A stretch of 42,416 bases of DNA, taken from positions 1 to 42,416 of the forward strand of contig JANSXZ010000029.1 of NCBI GenBank assembly GCA_024742705.1, written 5' to 3'. Positions within the stretch are counted from its first letter, which is position 1. Each line of letters opens with the position of its first letter. The position numbers were made by a program, and so were the translations under genes. This document shows positions 8,735 to 17,126 of this stretch, one piece after another. Source of the stretch: Paracoccaceae bacterium (GTDB lineage: Bacteria; Pseudomonadota; Alphaproteobacteria; Rhodobacterales; Rhodobacteraceae). The notes below the pieces were generated by a model. That model had not been told where the DNA came from. It made no database searches and saw only the letters and a program-made list of their open reading frames with translations.

Positions 8735-9205
8735 ATGGAACACACCTGTACCGAGACGAGGTTTGGATGGATCGGCATGGCGGCGCAAGACGGGGCGCTG
8801 TGCCGTGTGTACTGGACCGCCGCGCCGCTGGCCCTGCCTGTTGCGCACCCTTCGGCGGCGGTTCTGCGCGCGGCGGTGCGGCAGATGCGGGCCTATGACG
8901 CGGGCGATCCGGCCGGTTTCGACCTGCCGCTTTGCATCCCCGGGACACCGTTTCAGCGCGCGGTCTGCGCCGCGATTTCGGCCATCGGCCATGGCGAGAC
9001 GCGCACATATGGCCAGTTGGCGCAGGATCTCGGGGTATCGGCGCAGGCGGTGGGCCGCGCCTGCGGGGCGAACCCTTTGCCCATCGTCGTGCCCTGTCAC
9101 CGGGTTCTGGGCAGGCGCGGGTTGACCGGGTATTCAGGTGCTGGCGGGATCGAGACAAAGGTGGCCTTGCTGCGCCACGAGGGGGCGGGAGGCCTGTTGA
9201 TCTGA
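8735..9205 (+). CDS. ogt: Methylated-DNA--[protein]-cysteine S-methyltransferase
   Basis: This suicide DNA-repair protein transfers alkyl groups from O6-alkylguanine or O4-alkylthymine to its own cysteine. The 156-residue product is the short Ogt form without an Ada domain. It carries the active-site motif IVVPCHRVL and the DNA-binding segment FQRAVCAAISAIGHGETRTYGQLA. The start is uncertain among GTG 8726, ATG 8732 and ATG 8735; no clear Shine-Dalgarno sequence distinguishes them. It is divergent from the Lin0512 pair and convergent with pcs, whose stop codon lies 8 bp away. Confidence 0.93.
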   Translation: MEHTCTETRFGWIGMAAQDGALCRVYWTAAPLALPVAHPSAAVLRAAVRQMRAYDAGDPAGFDLPLCIPGTPFQRAVCAAISAIGHGETRTYGQLAQDLGVSAQAVGRACGANPLPIVVPCHRVLGRRGLTGYSGAGGIETKVALLRHEGAGGLLI

Positions 9206-9213
9206 TCCCGGGG

Positions 9214-9915
9214 TCAGCCGCGATCGCCCGGGGCCGGGAACATCTGTTGCGCCACGCCGGCACAGAGCAGATAGACGCTGGTCACGATCAAACCCCAATG
9301 CGCCCAGCTTTCCGGATGGAAATCGACCCAGGCGGCCCATCCGGCAAAGAAAGTCCAGGCCAGCGCCATGGGCAGGGTGATCGCGCGCCAGCGTTCGGTG
9401 CGCACCGGGTGCACGAACTTGAGCGGCAGGAACATGGCCACCGCCAGAACGCTGACCACCGTGATGCTGATCCAGAAGTTCGGTTCGAGCGCGAAAATCA
9501 CCAGCACCAGCATGTTCCAGCAGCCCGGAAACCCGGAAAACGAGTTGTCGCGGGTCTTCATCCGTGTATCGGCGAAATACATGGCGCTGGCGAAGGTGAT
9601 CACGATGATCGCGAACCACCCGGTCCAGCCGTCCATCAACCCGGATTTGAACAGCGCAAAGGCAGGGATGAACACATAAGTGAGATAGTCGATGATCAGG
9701 TCGAGCAGCACGCCATCGAATTCCGGCGCATGGGCGCGAACGTCATAGCGCCGCGCCAGCGGGCCGTCGATACCGTCAACGAAGAAGGCGACAACCAGCC
9801 ACAGAAACATCAGATCCCATTTTTCATCGACGGCCGCCAGCATGGCAAGCATGGCGAACACGGCCCCGGTGGCCGTGAAGAGATGAACGAAAAGCGCGCG
9901 CATACGGATGGTCAT
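9214..9915 (-). CDS. pcs: Phosphatidylcholine synthase
   Basis: This integral inner-membrane CDP-alcohol phosphotransferase condenses CDP-diacylglycerol with choline to make phosphatidylcholine in one step, a route found in alphaproteobacteria and a few other groups. The 233-residue product has about eight hydrophobic segments. It carries the family catalytic signature DG-x2-AR-x8-G-x3-D-x3-D, visible as DGPLARRYDVRAHAPEFDG through the following aspartates. FPGCWNMLVLVIF and VHPVRTERWR are also typical of Pcs. The ATG at 9915 is followed by another at codon 5. The gene implies choline uptake from the environment. Confidence 0.92.
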   Translation of the reverse strand: MTIRMRALFVHLFTATGAVFAMLAMLAAVDEKWDLMFLWLVVAFFVDGIDGPLARRYDVRAHAPEFDGVLLDLIIDYLTYVFIPAFALFKSGLMDGWTGWFAIIVITFASAMYFADTRMKTRDNSFSGFPGCWNMLVLVIFALEPNFWISITVVSVLAVAMFLPLKFVHPVRTERWRAITLPMALAWTFFAGWAAWVDFHPESWAHWGLIVTSVYLLCAGVAQQMFPAPGDRG

Positions 9916-9954
9916 GAATCCGTCATGCCGGAAAATTCTGTGCGGTGCAAACGG

Positions 9955-10872
9955 TTAAGCGCGGGGGTGGGTGCGGTCGTAGATCTCCATCAGCCGCGCG
10001 GTGTCGACGGCGGTATAGGCCTGGGTGGTCGACAGCGACGCATGGCCCAGAAGCTCCTGAATGGCGCGCAGATCGCCGCCGGCGCTCAGCAAATGGGTGG
10101 CAAAGCTGTGGCGCAGGGCATGGGGCGTGGCCGTGGCCGGCAGCCCCAGTTGCATCCGCGCACGTTGCATCGCCTTCTGGATCGCGCGCGGATTCAACGG
10201 CCCGCCGCGCACACCGCGAAATAGCGGCTGGCCCGGCGTCATGGGGTGCGGGCACAACCGGATGTAACTGTCGCAGGCGGTACGCGCGGCGGCGATCACG
10301 GGCACCACCCTCTGCTTGCCGCCCTTGCCGGTGATCCGCAGAACCGACGGCAACGGTGCGTCGGCGCCGGTCAGCGCCAGCGCCTCGGATATCCGAAGCC
10401 CGCAGCCATAGAGCACGGTCACCACAGCCACGTCGCGCGCCGCCACCCAGGCATCCTGGGCCTGAAGCTCTACGCTGTCGATCATGGCGCGGGCGGCATC
10501 CGGTGCCAGCGGGCGCGGCAGCTTCTTCTCGAACTTGGGCGCGCGGGCGGACAACACCGCCGTCGGCTCGAATCCCTCGCGGTCGGCCAGCCAGCGATAG
10601 AACGATTTCACCGCCGACAGCTTGCGCGCCAGGGATCGTGCCCCGGTTCCCCGCGCGCGCGTCGATGCCATCCAGGCGCGCATGTCGCGCAACGTCACAT
10701 CGCTGAGCGCGCCCAAACCCTGCGGCCCGCCCCGATGCTGTGAAAGGAACCCGATGAAATCGGCCACATCGCCGCGATAGGCCGAAACCGTCAGGTCGGC
10801 GGATCCGTTCAGCGCCTTCCGCGACGCCAGCCAGAGCGACAGCGCATCCCGGCAGGCCGGCGAAAGCATCAT
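9955..10872 (-). CDS. xerC: Tyrosine recombinase XerC
   Basis: This site-specific recombinase acts with XerD at dif to resolve chromosome dimers at division. The 305-residue product has the SAM-like N-terminal core-binding domain (LTVSAYRGDVADFIGFL) and a complete catalytic set: Arg in GCGLRISEAL, Lys in GKGGKQR, HxxR in PHALRHSFA, His in LGHASL, and the nucleophilic Tyr in TTQAYTAV. The frame continues upstream through the DUF484 gene antisense to its reading, but the ATG at 10872 overlaps the DUF484 stop by 4 nt (ATGA) and gives the normal family length. DUF484-xerC adjacency is conserved in many Proteobacteria. A phage integrase is unlikely given the context and length. Confidence 0.93.
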   Translation of the reverse strand: MMLSPACRDALSLWLASRKALNGSADLTVSAYRGDVADFIGFLSQHRGGPQGLGALSDVTLRDMRAWMASTRARGTGARSLARKLSAVKSFYRWLADREGFEPTAVLSARAPKFEKKLPRPLAPDAARAMIDSVELQAQDAWVAARDVAVVTVLYGCGLRISEALALTGADAPLPSVLRITGKGGKQRVVPVIAAARTACDSYIRLCPHPMTPGQPLFRGVRGGPLNPRAIQKAMQRARMQLGLPATATPHALRHSFATHLLSAGGDLRAIQELLGHASLSTTQAYTAVDTARLMEIYDRTHPRA

Positions 10873-11576
10873 GCCAGCCAGCGGCGCATCGCCCGCTCGA
10901 ACACACCCGCGAAAAACGCAAGAAGGTCGGTGCCATGCTGCGGGTTGAACTGATGCGGATCCTCGGCACCCAGCACAAGCAGACCGGGCAGACGCCCCGG
11001 TCCGAAGTCCAGCTTCAGACAAGCCTCCGACCGGATCCAGTCCGCCGAGCGGCCATAAATCTCATCTGACGCGCCCTGAAGCTGGCGCAGCGTCACATCA
11101 CGCACAAGTCCGCCGCGTCCATGCGTCAGATAGTCGTCAACGAAACCCGGCGGCTTGGCGCAAAGCACATCGCTCAATCTGTCGATCGCCTCGTCACGCT
11201 CGGTCTGCGCGGTTTCCAGCACCAGCATCACAGCGTCCACCCGCAGGATTTCCGCAACCTCGCCACCAAGATCGCGCAGAAACGTGTCGAATTCCACAGG
11301 GTCCAGCAATCGCAGGATCGCACGGTGGATGATGTTGGTGCCCGACAGGTTCTCGTAGGCGGCGGCGATCACGCTGCGATGGGTGTCTTCCAACCGGTCC
11401 AGGCGCGCTTCCAGCCGTTCCATGGCAATGCCGCGCAGGTCGACGATGTTGCCGCCCATGCTGCGTTCGTTGGCGGCGATCAGCGCGTGCATCACGTCCT
11501 GATCGTCGAGAATCGCATCCGGTTTGGCCAATATGGCCGCACGCATCGTCTCGTCCAGTTTCGGGCTGCTGCTCAT
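10869..11576 (-). CDS. DUF484 family protein (GAF-like)
   Basis: The 235-residue soluble protein of unknown function is typically encoded just upstream of xerC, as here. The N-terminal part contains LDDQDVMHALIAANE and a helical segment MERLEARLDRLEDTHRSVIAAAYEN likely to form a coiled coil. The C-terminal half has a GAF-like ending (LPGLLVLGAEDPHQFNPQHGTDLLAFF) that is very characteristic of DUF484. The start is ATG 11576 (MSSSPKLDE) with AGAGG about 7 bp upstream; an upstream in-frame ATG at 11630 adds unrelated residues. The stop overlaps the xerC start by 4 nt, implying coupled translation. Confidence 0.9.
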   Translation of the reverse strand: MSSSPKLDETMRAAILAKPDAILDDQDVMHALIAANERSMGGNIVDLRGIAMERLEARLDRLEDTHRSVIAAAYENLSGTNIIHRAILRLLDPVEFDTFLRDLGGEVAEILRVDAVMLVLETAQTERDEAIDRLSDVLCAKPPGFVDDYLTHGRGGLVRDVTLRQLQGASDEIYGRSADWIRSEACLKLDFGPGRLPGLLVLGAEDPHQFNPQHGTDLLAFFAGVFERAMRRWLA

Positions 11577-11864
11577 CTGCGCCTCTGATCTGCTTTCGAT
11601 CGGTTGGTGGTCTGCTCGCGGCAGGTCCATCCCGCCTCTTCGCGCGCAGCTTTACCGATTTTCACAGCGGATTCATCAAAAAAAGCTTGCCTGCCCCGCC
11701 GACTGCGGCATTTCAGACGCGGTTTTCACTGGCCGATTCGATGAAAATTGCCCGCAACGGCCCCGCGACCGCAAACATCAAAGCCCCCCTGGCAAGAGGT
11801 GAGGGCCACAGGCTTCATTGTTCCAAAAATACTCAAGTCCCGCCGCACGCCACGCGCCCGACGG
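11577..11864. other. Intergenic region between fsa and DUF484 gene
   Basis: These 288 bp lie between the fsa 3' end and the DUF484 start (both minus strand). They hold a 3'-end repeat copy at 11813-11834 and presumably the DUF484-xerC promoter. On the minus strand an A-rich stretch around 11681-11690 reads TTTTTTTGATGAATCC and may include a TTGATG -35 box, but no convincing -10 follows at the right distance. No coding region was recognised. Confidence 0.5.
11813..11834 (-). terminator. 3'-end repeat element downstream of fsa (copy 2)
   Basis: On the minus strand the core reads GAGTATTTTTGGAACAAT followed by GAAG, 31-52 bp after the fsa stop and in the fsa direction. It is nearly identical to the copy after fhs. 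A GGCGGGAC stretch precedes it, but the hairpin is weaker than in other copies. The position suggests a 3'-end or terminator role. Confidence 0.5.
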
Positions 11865-12518
11865 TTACAGTATGGTGATCCGCGCCTGCGCGGCATCCTT
11901 CAGAAACTGCGCCAGCCCCTGATCGGTCAGCGGATGATCGGCCAGCTTGCGGATCACCGCCGGCGGCGCGGTGATCACATCCGCACCGATACGCGCGCTT
12001 TCCAGAACATGGTTCACCGACCGGATCGATGCGGCCAGCACCTCGGTCTCGAAACCGTAATTGTCATAGATCACGCGGATATCCCGGATCAGGTCCATGC
12101 CATCCAGGTTGATGTCGTCCAGCCGCCCGATGAAGGGCGAAATGAACCGCGCGCCGGCCTTGGCCGCGATCAGCGCCTGGTTGGCCGAAAAGCACAGGGT
12201 CACGTTGACCATCCGGCCCTCGTCCGACAGCACCTTGCAGGCTTTCAGCCCGTCCCACGTCAGCGGCACCTTGACGGCGATGTTCTCGGCGATGGCGGCC
12301 AGCTTGCGGCCCTCGGCGATCATTGCCTCGGCCTCGGTCGCCACAACCTCGGCGCTGACCGGCCCGGACACCAGATCGCAGATTTCGCGCGTCACTTCCA
12401 GGATGTCGCGGCCGGATTTCATGATCAGCGACGGGTTGGTGGTCACGCCGTCGACCATCCCCAGATCGTTCAACTCGGCGATTTCGGCGATTTCGGCGGT
12501 GTCGACAAAGAATTTCAT
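11865..12518 (-). CDS. fsa: Fructose-6-phosphate aldolase / transaldolase-like protein
   Basis: This 217-residue TIM-barrel protein belongs to the short transaldolase family (TIGR00875, FSA/TalC type). It shows [19 protein letters not shown], and the Schiff-base lysine at residue 83 in [14 protein letters not shown], corresponding to Lys85 of E. coli Fsa[20 protein letters not shown] and SPFIGRLDD follow. Short family members act either as fructose-6-phosphate aldolases or as true transaldolases of the pentose phosphate pathway; in a Rhodobacteraceae core setting the latter is at least as likely. AAGGAC lies 7 bp upstream of the ATG. It is divergent from priA, with only 58 bp shared for both promoters. 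Confidence 0.9.
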   Translation of the reverse strand: MKFFVDTAEIAEIAELNDLGMVDGVTTNPSLIMKSGRDILEVTREICDLVSGPVSAEVVATEAEAMIAEGRKLAAIAENIAVKVPLTWDGLKACKVLSDEGRMVNVTLCFSANQALIAAKAGARFISPFIGRLDDINLDGMDLIRDIRVIYDNYGFETEVLAASIRSVNHVLESARIGADVITAPPAVIRKLADHPLTDQGLAQFLKDAAQARITIL

Positions 12519-12576
12519 GGCAGCGTCCTTTGATGGGTTGGCCTCGGCTCGGCTTGGCTTTACCCCAATCGTCAGG

Positions 12577-14790
12577 ATGCTGAAACCCCCGAACCCCGCG
12601 TCTCCCGACCGCTTCGCGCCGGGCGAAACCGTTGCCGTGCTGACGGCCCAGCCGCTTGATCGGCTGCTGGACTACCGCGCGCCCGAAGGTGGCTGCCTGC
12701 CCGGCGCTTTCGTCGAGGTGCCGCTGGGGCCGCGCAAGGTTGTCGGCGTGATCTGGGGGCCCGGCCAGGGCGATTTCGATCCCGCCAGGCTGCGCGCGGT
12801 GATCCGGGTTCTGGACGTGGCGCCGATGCGCGCCGAACTGCGGCAATTCCTGATCCGTGCCGCCGCATACACGCTGACGCCGCTTTCGGCGATGCTGCGG
12901 CTTGCAACGCGGGCACCGGGGTTGGGCGACCCGCCGTCGATGCGCAAGGTCTACCGCCTGGGCCCGGCGACGCCGGCGCGGATGACTGATGCGCGCCAGC
13001 GTGTCATCGCGGCGCTGGGCGACTACGGCGGGCTGGCTTTCACGCTCCAGGAACTGGCCGAGGCGGCCGGGGTGACCGCTTCGGTGGTGAAGGGGCTGGT
13101 CGCACAGGGTGCGGTCCTCGAAGAGGACAGCCCGCGTGACATGCCCTTCGCCACGCTCGATCCGTCGCGCCCGGCAAAGGTTCTCACCCCCGATCAGGCC
13201 GCCGCCGCCGACCGGCTGCGCGCCTTGTTGCGCGCCGACGATTACGGCACGACCCTGTTGAAGGGGGTCACGGGTTCGGGCAAGACCGAGGTTTATCTCG
13301 AGGCAGTGGCCGAGGCGCTGAGGCGCGGGCGCCAGGCGCTGGTGCTCTTGCCCGAGATCGCCCTGACGGCGGCGTTTCTGACCCGGGTCGAGGCGCGGTT
13401 CGGCGCGCGGCCCGCCGAGTGGCATTCCGGGGTCACGATGACCGAAAGGCGCCGGGCCTGGCGGATGGTGGGGCAGGGTGGCGCACAGCTTGTGGTGGGC
13501 GCGCGGTCGGCGCTGTTCCTGCCGTTTCGCGATCTGGGACTTATCGTGGTCGATGAGGAACACGACACTTCCTACAAACAGGAGGACGGCGTTCTCTACA
13601 ACGCGCGCGACATGGCGGTGCTGCGCGCTTCGATTTGCGGCGCGCAGGTGGTTCTGGCGTCGGCGACGCCATCGCTCGAAACCTGGGCCAATGCCGACGC
13701 GGGCAAATACCGGCGGTTGGATCTGACCGCGCGTTTCGGCGCGGCGGTGCTGCCGCAGATGCGCGCCATCGACATGCGCGACGCCGATCTTCCGTCCGGG
13801 CGCTGGCTGTCGCAGTCTTTGCAGGCGGCGGTCGAGGAACGTATCGCGGCGGGCGAACAGGCGTTGTTGTTCATCAACCGCCGCGGCTATGCCCCGGTTA
13901 CGCTTTGCCGGGCCTGCGGGCATCAGATCGGCTGCGACCATTGCGACGCGCGGATGGTCGAACACCGGTTTCTGAAACGGCTGATGTGCCACCAATGCGG
14001 CGAGACCAAGCCCGTGCCCACCGTCTGCCCGGCTTGCGCCGCCGAAGACAAGCTGGCGCCTATCGGTCCCGGCGTCGAGAGGTTGGGAGAAGAAGCCGCG
14101 GCGCTGTTCCCGCAAGCGCGCATCGCCACGCTGAGTTCGGACCTGTTTGGCAGCGCGCGGGCGCTGAAGGCCGAGATCGAGGCCATCGCCGAAGGTGGCG
14201 CGGATATCGTGATCGGTACGCAACTGGTGGCCAAGGGCCACAACTTTCCGCTGCTGACGCTGGTCGGCGTGATCGATGCGGATCTCGGGCTTCAAGGCTC
14301 GGATCTGCGCGCCGCCGAGCGGACGTTCCAATTGATGCGGCAGGTGGCGGGCCGGGCCGGCCGGGCGGAACGGCCGGGCCTGGCGCTGTTGCAGACATAT
14401 CAACCCGAGCATCCGGTCATCCGTGCCATACTGGGTGGCGACGAGGAGACATTCTGGCGTTCGGAGGCGGCGGCGCGGCTGGAGGCGGGGGTGCCGCCTT
14501 ATGGGCGGATGGCGGGCATCATCCTGTCCGGCCCCGAGGCCGGGCCGGTCTTCGACCTGGGCAATGCAATGGCGCGCAACGACGGCGCGCTGCGCGCGAT
14601 CGGCGCGCAGGTCTTCGGGCCGGCACCGGCGCCGGTGGCGCGGGTGCGCGGGCGCCACCGGGTGCGTCTTCTTGTGAAAGCGGACAAGGGGGCACCCTTG
14701 CAGGAGGCGCTGGCGCGCTGGATCGCGCCGCTGCGGCTGAAGGGCGACTTGCGGCTGGCCATAGACATCGATCCGCAGAGTTTCTTCTGA
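12577..14790 (+). CDS. priA: Primosomal protein N' (replication restart helicase PriA)
   Basis: PriA recognises abandoned replication forks and D-loops and reloads the replisome. The 737-residue protein starts [13 protein letters not shown] and has an N-terminal 3'-DNA-binding domain ([14 protein letters not shown]). Walker A is [11 protein letters not shown] (Lys236) and the DEEH box is at residues 326-329. A zinc-binding region has paired cysteines ([30 protein letters not shown]). Motif V-VI segments [12 protein letters not shown] and [13 protein letters not shown] follow. The frame remains open upstream, antisense to fsa, so the ATG at 12577 was chosen; the leader is short and SD support is poor (CAGG immediately before the ATG), so a leaderless or nearly leaderless message is possible. 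Confidence 0.94.
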   Translation: MLKPPNPASPDRFAPGETVAVLTAQPLDRLLDYRAPEGGCLPGAFVEVPLGPRKVVGVIWGPGQGDFDPARLRAVIRVLDVAPMRAELRQFLIRAAAYTLTPLSAMLRLATRAPGLGDPPSMRKVYRLGPATPARMTDARQRVIAALGDYGGLAFTLQELAEAAGVTASVVKGLVAQGAVLEEDSPRDMPFATLDPSRPAKVLTPDQAAAADRLRALLRADDYGTTLLKGVTGSGKTEVYLEAVAEALRRGRQALVLLPEIALTAAFLTRVEARFGARPAEWHSGVTMTERRRAWRMVGQGGAQLVVGARSALFLPFRDLGLIVVDEEHDTSYKQEDGVLYNARDMAVLRASICGAQVVLASATPSLETWANADAGKYRRLDLTARFGAAVLPQMRAIDMRDADLPSGRWLSQSLQAAVEERIAAGEQALLFINRRGYAPVTLCRACGHQIGCDHCDARMVEHRFLKRLMCHQCGETKPVPTVCPACAAEDKLAPIGPGVERLGEEAAALFPQARIATLSSDLFGSARALKAEIEAIAEGGADIVIGTQLVAKGHNFPLLTLVGVIDADLGLQGSDLRAAERTFQLMRQVAGRAGRAERPGLALLQTYQPEHPVIRAILGGDEETFWRSEAAARLEAGVPPYGRMAGIILSGPEAGPVFDLGNAMARNDGALRAIGAQVFGPAPAPVARVRGRHRVRLLVKADKGAPLQEALARWIAPLRLKGDLRLAIDIDPQSFF

Positions 14791-14850
14791 ACCCGGCGCG
14801 GGCGGGCCGGCGCGCGGACCGGGCAAGCGGAATCGCGGGGCGGCGGACCT

Positions 14851-14884
14851 GCGCCTCCGGCGGGGATATTTGGGGCAAAAGGAA
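14851..14884 (+). terminator. 3'-end repeat element downstream of priA (copy 3), split by an IS
   Basis: GCGCCTCCGGCGGGGATATT followed by TGGGGCAAAAGGAA lies 60 bp after the priA stop in the priA direction. It is the GC hairpin plus T-rich core seen after ileS, ruvB and fhs. The copy is interrupted at its distal end by the IS1595-type element; its last eight bases AAAAGGAA are repeated on the far side of that element. Confidence 0.5.
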
Positions 14885-15772
14885 GGTGATTGTATATATG
14901 ACAAACCCTGCCCCGCCGTGGCAGGCTGCCCTTGTTGCAAGTGGAGGTTTCGGGGATGCCTTGCGTCAGTCCGCCAGTTGTTTCGCGGTTCGAATAATCG
15001 ATTGGCACTTTGCCAAACCGGTTCCACGAAAGCGGGCGATACGTTTGCAGCAGCGTTGCCGAGGGCGTCCAGGACGCCTGTCTGACGTCCCACTCCAAGG
15101 GCGCGTTCTTCACAACCGTCCACATCCGCGTCCGCTGCCAATCGCGGTTGACGATGACCCACGCGGGACCGCGCACGCGCGCCTTCCATGGCCTTCCACT
15201 TGCACTGGACCGCGCTCACTTCTGCCTTGGCCCGCCGATGCGTGAGGCGCCGGCCAACCACGGCGCTGAGCGTGATTTCACCACGCTCCGAATCCTCAAC
15301 GCCGCTGGCCGAACGGTTTTTGTGGCGGCGCTCGAACATGGCCGAGTCGCGGTACAGGCGCTTTCTGGGGCAATGCTGGTGAACGCCCTTCATGCCGCGC
15401 TTGTACCGGTGGACGTCTCGTCCACCTCGACCACGCCGCCGCCGTTGCCAAAGTCCAGAGCGCAGCGAGAGCGTATGGCTTCACGAATGCGATGGGTCAT
15501 GAACCACGCGGACTTTCGCGTGATTTCCAGAATGCGGTGGAGTTGTTGGCAGCTGATGGTTTTCTTGCTGGACGCCTTCAAGTTTGTAGGCGCGATCCAC
15601 CACGCCAGAGTGCGGACAAACCAAACCATCGGTCCAGCTGATGCGTTCGACCTGCGCGTAAGCCCCGGTTTCATCGTGGATTTATGGTTGGGACCGCACG
15701 GACATGACAGGATCCTGTCTTCTCGATCTCGGTTCAGGGTTTCGCGTTGGGTTTGTCAAAGATGCAATCGCC
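14885..15772 (-). mobile_element. Decayed IS1595-family insertion sequence (888 bp)
   Basis: Both ends can be delimited. The left end (14885-14908) begins GGTGATTGTATATATGAC and the right end (15749-15772) ends AAGATGCAATCGCC; as inverted repeats they match at 20 of 24 positions, with the inner 10 bases identical. The 8-bp sequence AAAAGGAA directly flanks both ends (14877-14884 and 15773-15780), the target duplication length known for IS1595 elements. A minus-strand transposase remnant with N-terminal, central and C-terminal pieces of the ISXO2/IS1595 type fills the right half. The left third (about 14910-15228) holds nothing recognisable. The element cannot encode its own transposase any more but could be mobilised in trans. 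Confidence 0.85.
15229..15705 (-). pseudogene. IS1595-family transposase remnant, two internal deletions
   Basis: Three transposase pieces lie in different frames. From 15705 the reading MSVRSQP and then DETGAYAQVERISWTDGLVCPHSGVVDR gives the N-terminal zinc-ribbon part, with CPHC changed to CPHS. Next comes SSKKTISCQQLHRILE with ITRKSAWFMTHRIREAI and VVEVDET, which contains the first catalytic Asp. In another frame from about 15405 to 15229, KRGMKGVHQHC through NRSASGVEDSERGEI and RRLTHRRAKA is the C-terminal end. The rest of the zinc ribbon and the core between VDET and KRGMKG, including the remaining catalytic residues, are missing. The protein is certainly inactive. The 3' limit is approximate. 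Confidence 0.82.
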
Positions 15773-15892
15773 AAAAGGAAAGCCCCGTGGGGCGGGCAGT
15801 GCGCAGGGCGGCGCGGGGCGCTGTCGGCGCAGGTTGCGCGAGGGGCGCTGAATTGTCTCGCCAACTGCGCCGGGCGGGCGTATGTGGGGGGT

Positions 15893-17125
15893 ATGCTGAA
15901 CACTGTACATCTTGCCGATGCCTCGCGCCTGCCGGTCTGGCGCAGGCCCGTGACTTTGCTGTTCTTGATGGCGGCGGCGATGCCGCTGGCCTTTGCCACA
16001 TGGTCGGCCTTGCTGAACAATTTCGTGATCGAGGCCGCAGGGTTCGATGGCAGCGACATCGGATGGCTCCACACGGTGCGCGAGATCCCCGGATTTCTGG
16101 CGGTGGGTGTGATTGCGATCATCATGTTCATGCGCGAGCAGGTTCTGGGGGTGGTGGCGTTGATCCTGCTGGGGGCCGCGACGGCGGTGACCGCCTGGTT
16201 TCCGTCGATGGGCGGGATTCTGACGATCACCATGCTGAGTTCGATCGGGTTTCACTATTACGAGACGGTCAACCAGTCGTTGCAGTTGCAATGGCTGGAC
16301 AAGGCGCGCGCGCCTCAGGTTCTGGGCTGGCTGCTGGCGGCGGCCTCGGGGGCGACGCTTTTGTCCTACGGCCTGATCGTGCTTTTGTGGGAGCCGCTGG
16401 GGCTGACCTACAACATGGTCTACCTCGCGGCGGGCGGCGCGACCGTGGTTCTGGCGCTGTTTGCGCTGCTGGCCTATCCGCAGTTCGAGGGCAGCACGCC
16501 GCAGATCAAGCGGATGGTGTTGCGGCGGCGCTACTGGCTTTATTATGCGCTGCAGTTCATGTCGGGGGCGCGGCGTCAGATCTTTGTGGTGTTCGCCGGT
16601 TTCATGATGGTCGAAAAGTTTGGCTTTGACGTGCATGAGGTGACCGCGCTGTACATGATCAACCTGGTGATGAACATGGCCGCGGCGCCGTTGATCGGCA
16701 AGGCTGTCGGGGTGTGGGGCGAGCGGCGCGCGCTGGTGTTCGAGTACCTGGGCCTGACGCTGGTGTTCCTGGCCTATGGCGGGATCTATGTTTTCGGCTG
16801 GGGCATTCTGCTGGCGGCGGTTCTTTATGTGCTGGATCACATGTTCTTTGCCCTGGCGCTTGCGTTGAAGACCTATTTCCAGAAGATCGCCGATCCGGCC
16901 GATATCGCGCCCACGGCGGCGGTGGCCTTTACCATCAACCATGTGGCGGCGGTTTTCCTGCCGGCGGCTCTGGGGTATGTCTGGCTGGTGTCGCCCGGCG
17001 CGGTGTTCGGGATCGCGGCGGCCATGGCGATGACCTCGCTGATCCTGGCGCTGATGATCCCGCGTCACCCCGAACCGGGCAATGAGACGGTGTTCGGCCC
17101 GCCGATGCCGGCCCCGGCCGAGTAG
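15893..17125 (+). CDS. MFS transporter
   Basis: The 410-residue integral membrane protein has about 12 hydrophobic segments, starting with VTLLFLMAAAMPLAFATWSALL, and looks like a major facilitator with a charged cytoplasmic loop mid-protein (PQFEGSTPQIKRMVLRRRYW). The second half contains LVMNMAAAPLIGKAVGVWGERRALVFEYLGL, resembling the loop 8-9 region of MFS proteins. Substrate and direction are unknown. The start is ATG 15893 with GGGGGG just upstream; the frame is open further 5' through IS sequence, which is not protein-like. A MATE transporter gene begins 1 bp after its stop, so the two are co-transcribed. Its original upstream region was altered by the IS1595 insertion about 120 bp before the start. 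Confidence 0.8.
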   Translation: MLNTVHLADASRLPVWRRPVTLLFLMAAAMPLAFATWSALLNNFVIEAAGFDGSDIGWLHTVREIPGFLAVGVIAIIMFMREQVLGVVALILLGAATAVTAWFPSMGGILTITMLSSIGFHYYETVNQSLQLQWLDKARAPQVLGWLLAAASGATLLSYGLIVLLWEPLGLTYNMVYLAAGGATVVLALFALLAYPQFEGSTPQIKRMVLRRRYWLYYALQFMSGARRQIFVVFAGFMMVEKFGFDVHEVTALYMINLVMNMAAAPLIGKAVGVWGERRALVFEYLGLTLVFLAYGGIYVFGWGILLAAVLYVLDHMFFALALALKTYFQKIADPADIAPTAAVAFTINHVAAVFLPAALGYVWLVSPGAVFGIAAAMAMTSLILALMIPRHPEPGNETVFGPPMPAPAE

Positions 17126-17126
17126 A

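Noticed and set aside
9955..10872. Phage or integron integrase reading of the tyrosine recombinase
   Set aside because: Length, coupling to DUF484 and the lack of attachment sites or phage genes support chromosomal XerC.
14910..15228. Possible passenger gene in the left third of the IS1595 element
   Set aside because: Several overlapping frames exist on both strands, but none shows recognisable protein features or a good start signal.
12064..15393. A 1109-codon open frame on the minus strand
   Set aside because: It runs antisense to priA and through fsa out of frame. Apart from the IS1595 C-terminal piece at its beginning its translation is Arg/Pro/Gln-rich nonsense typical of high-GC antisense frames.
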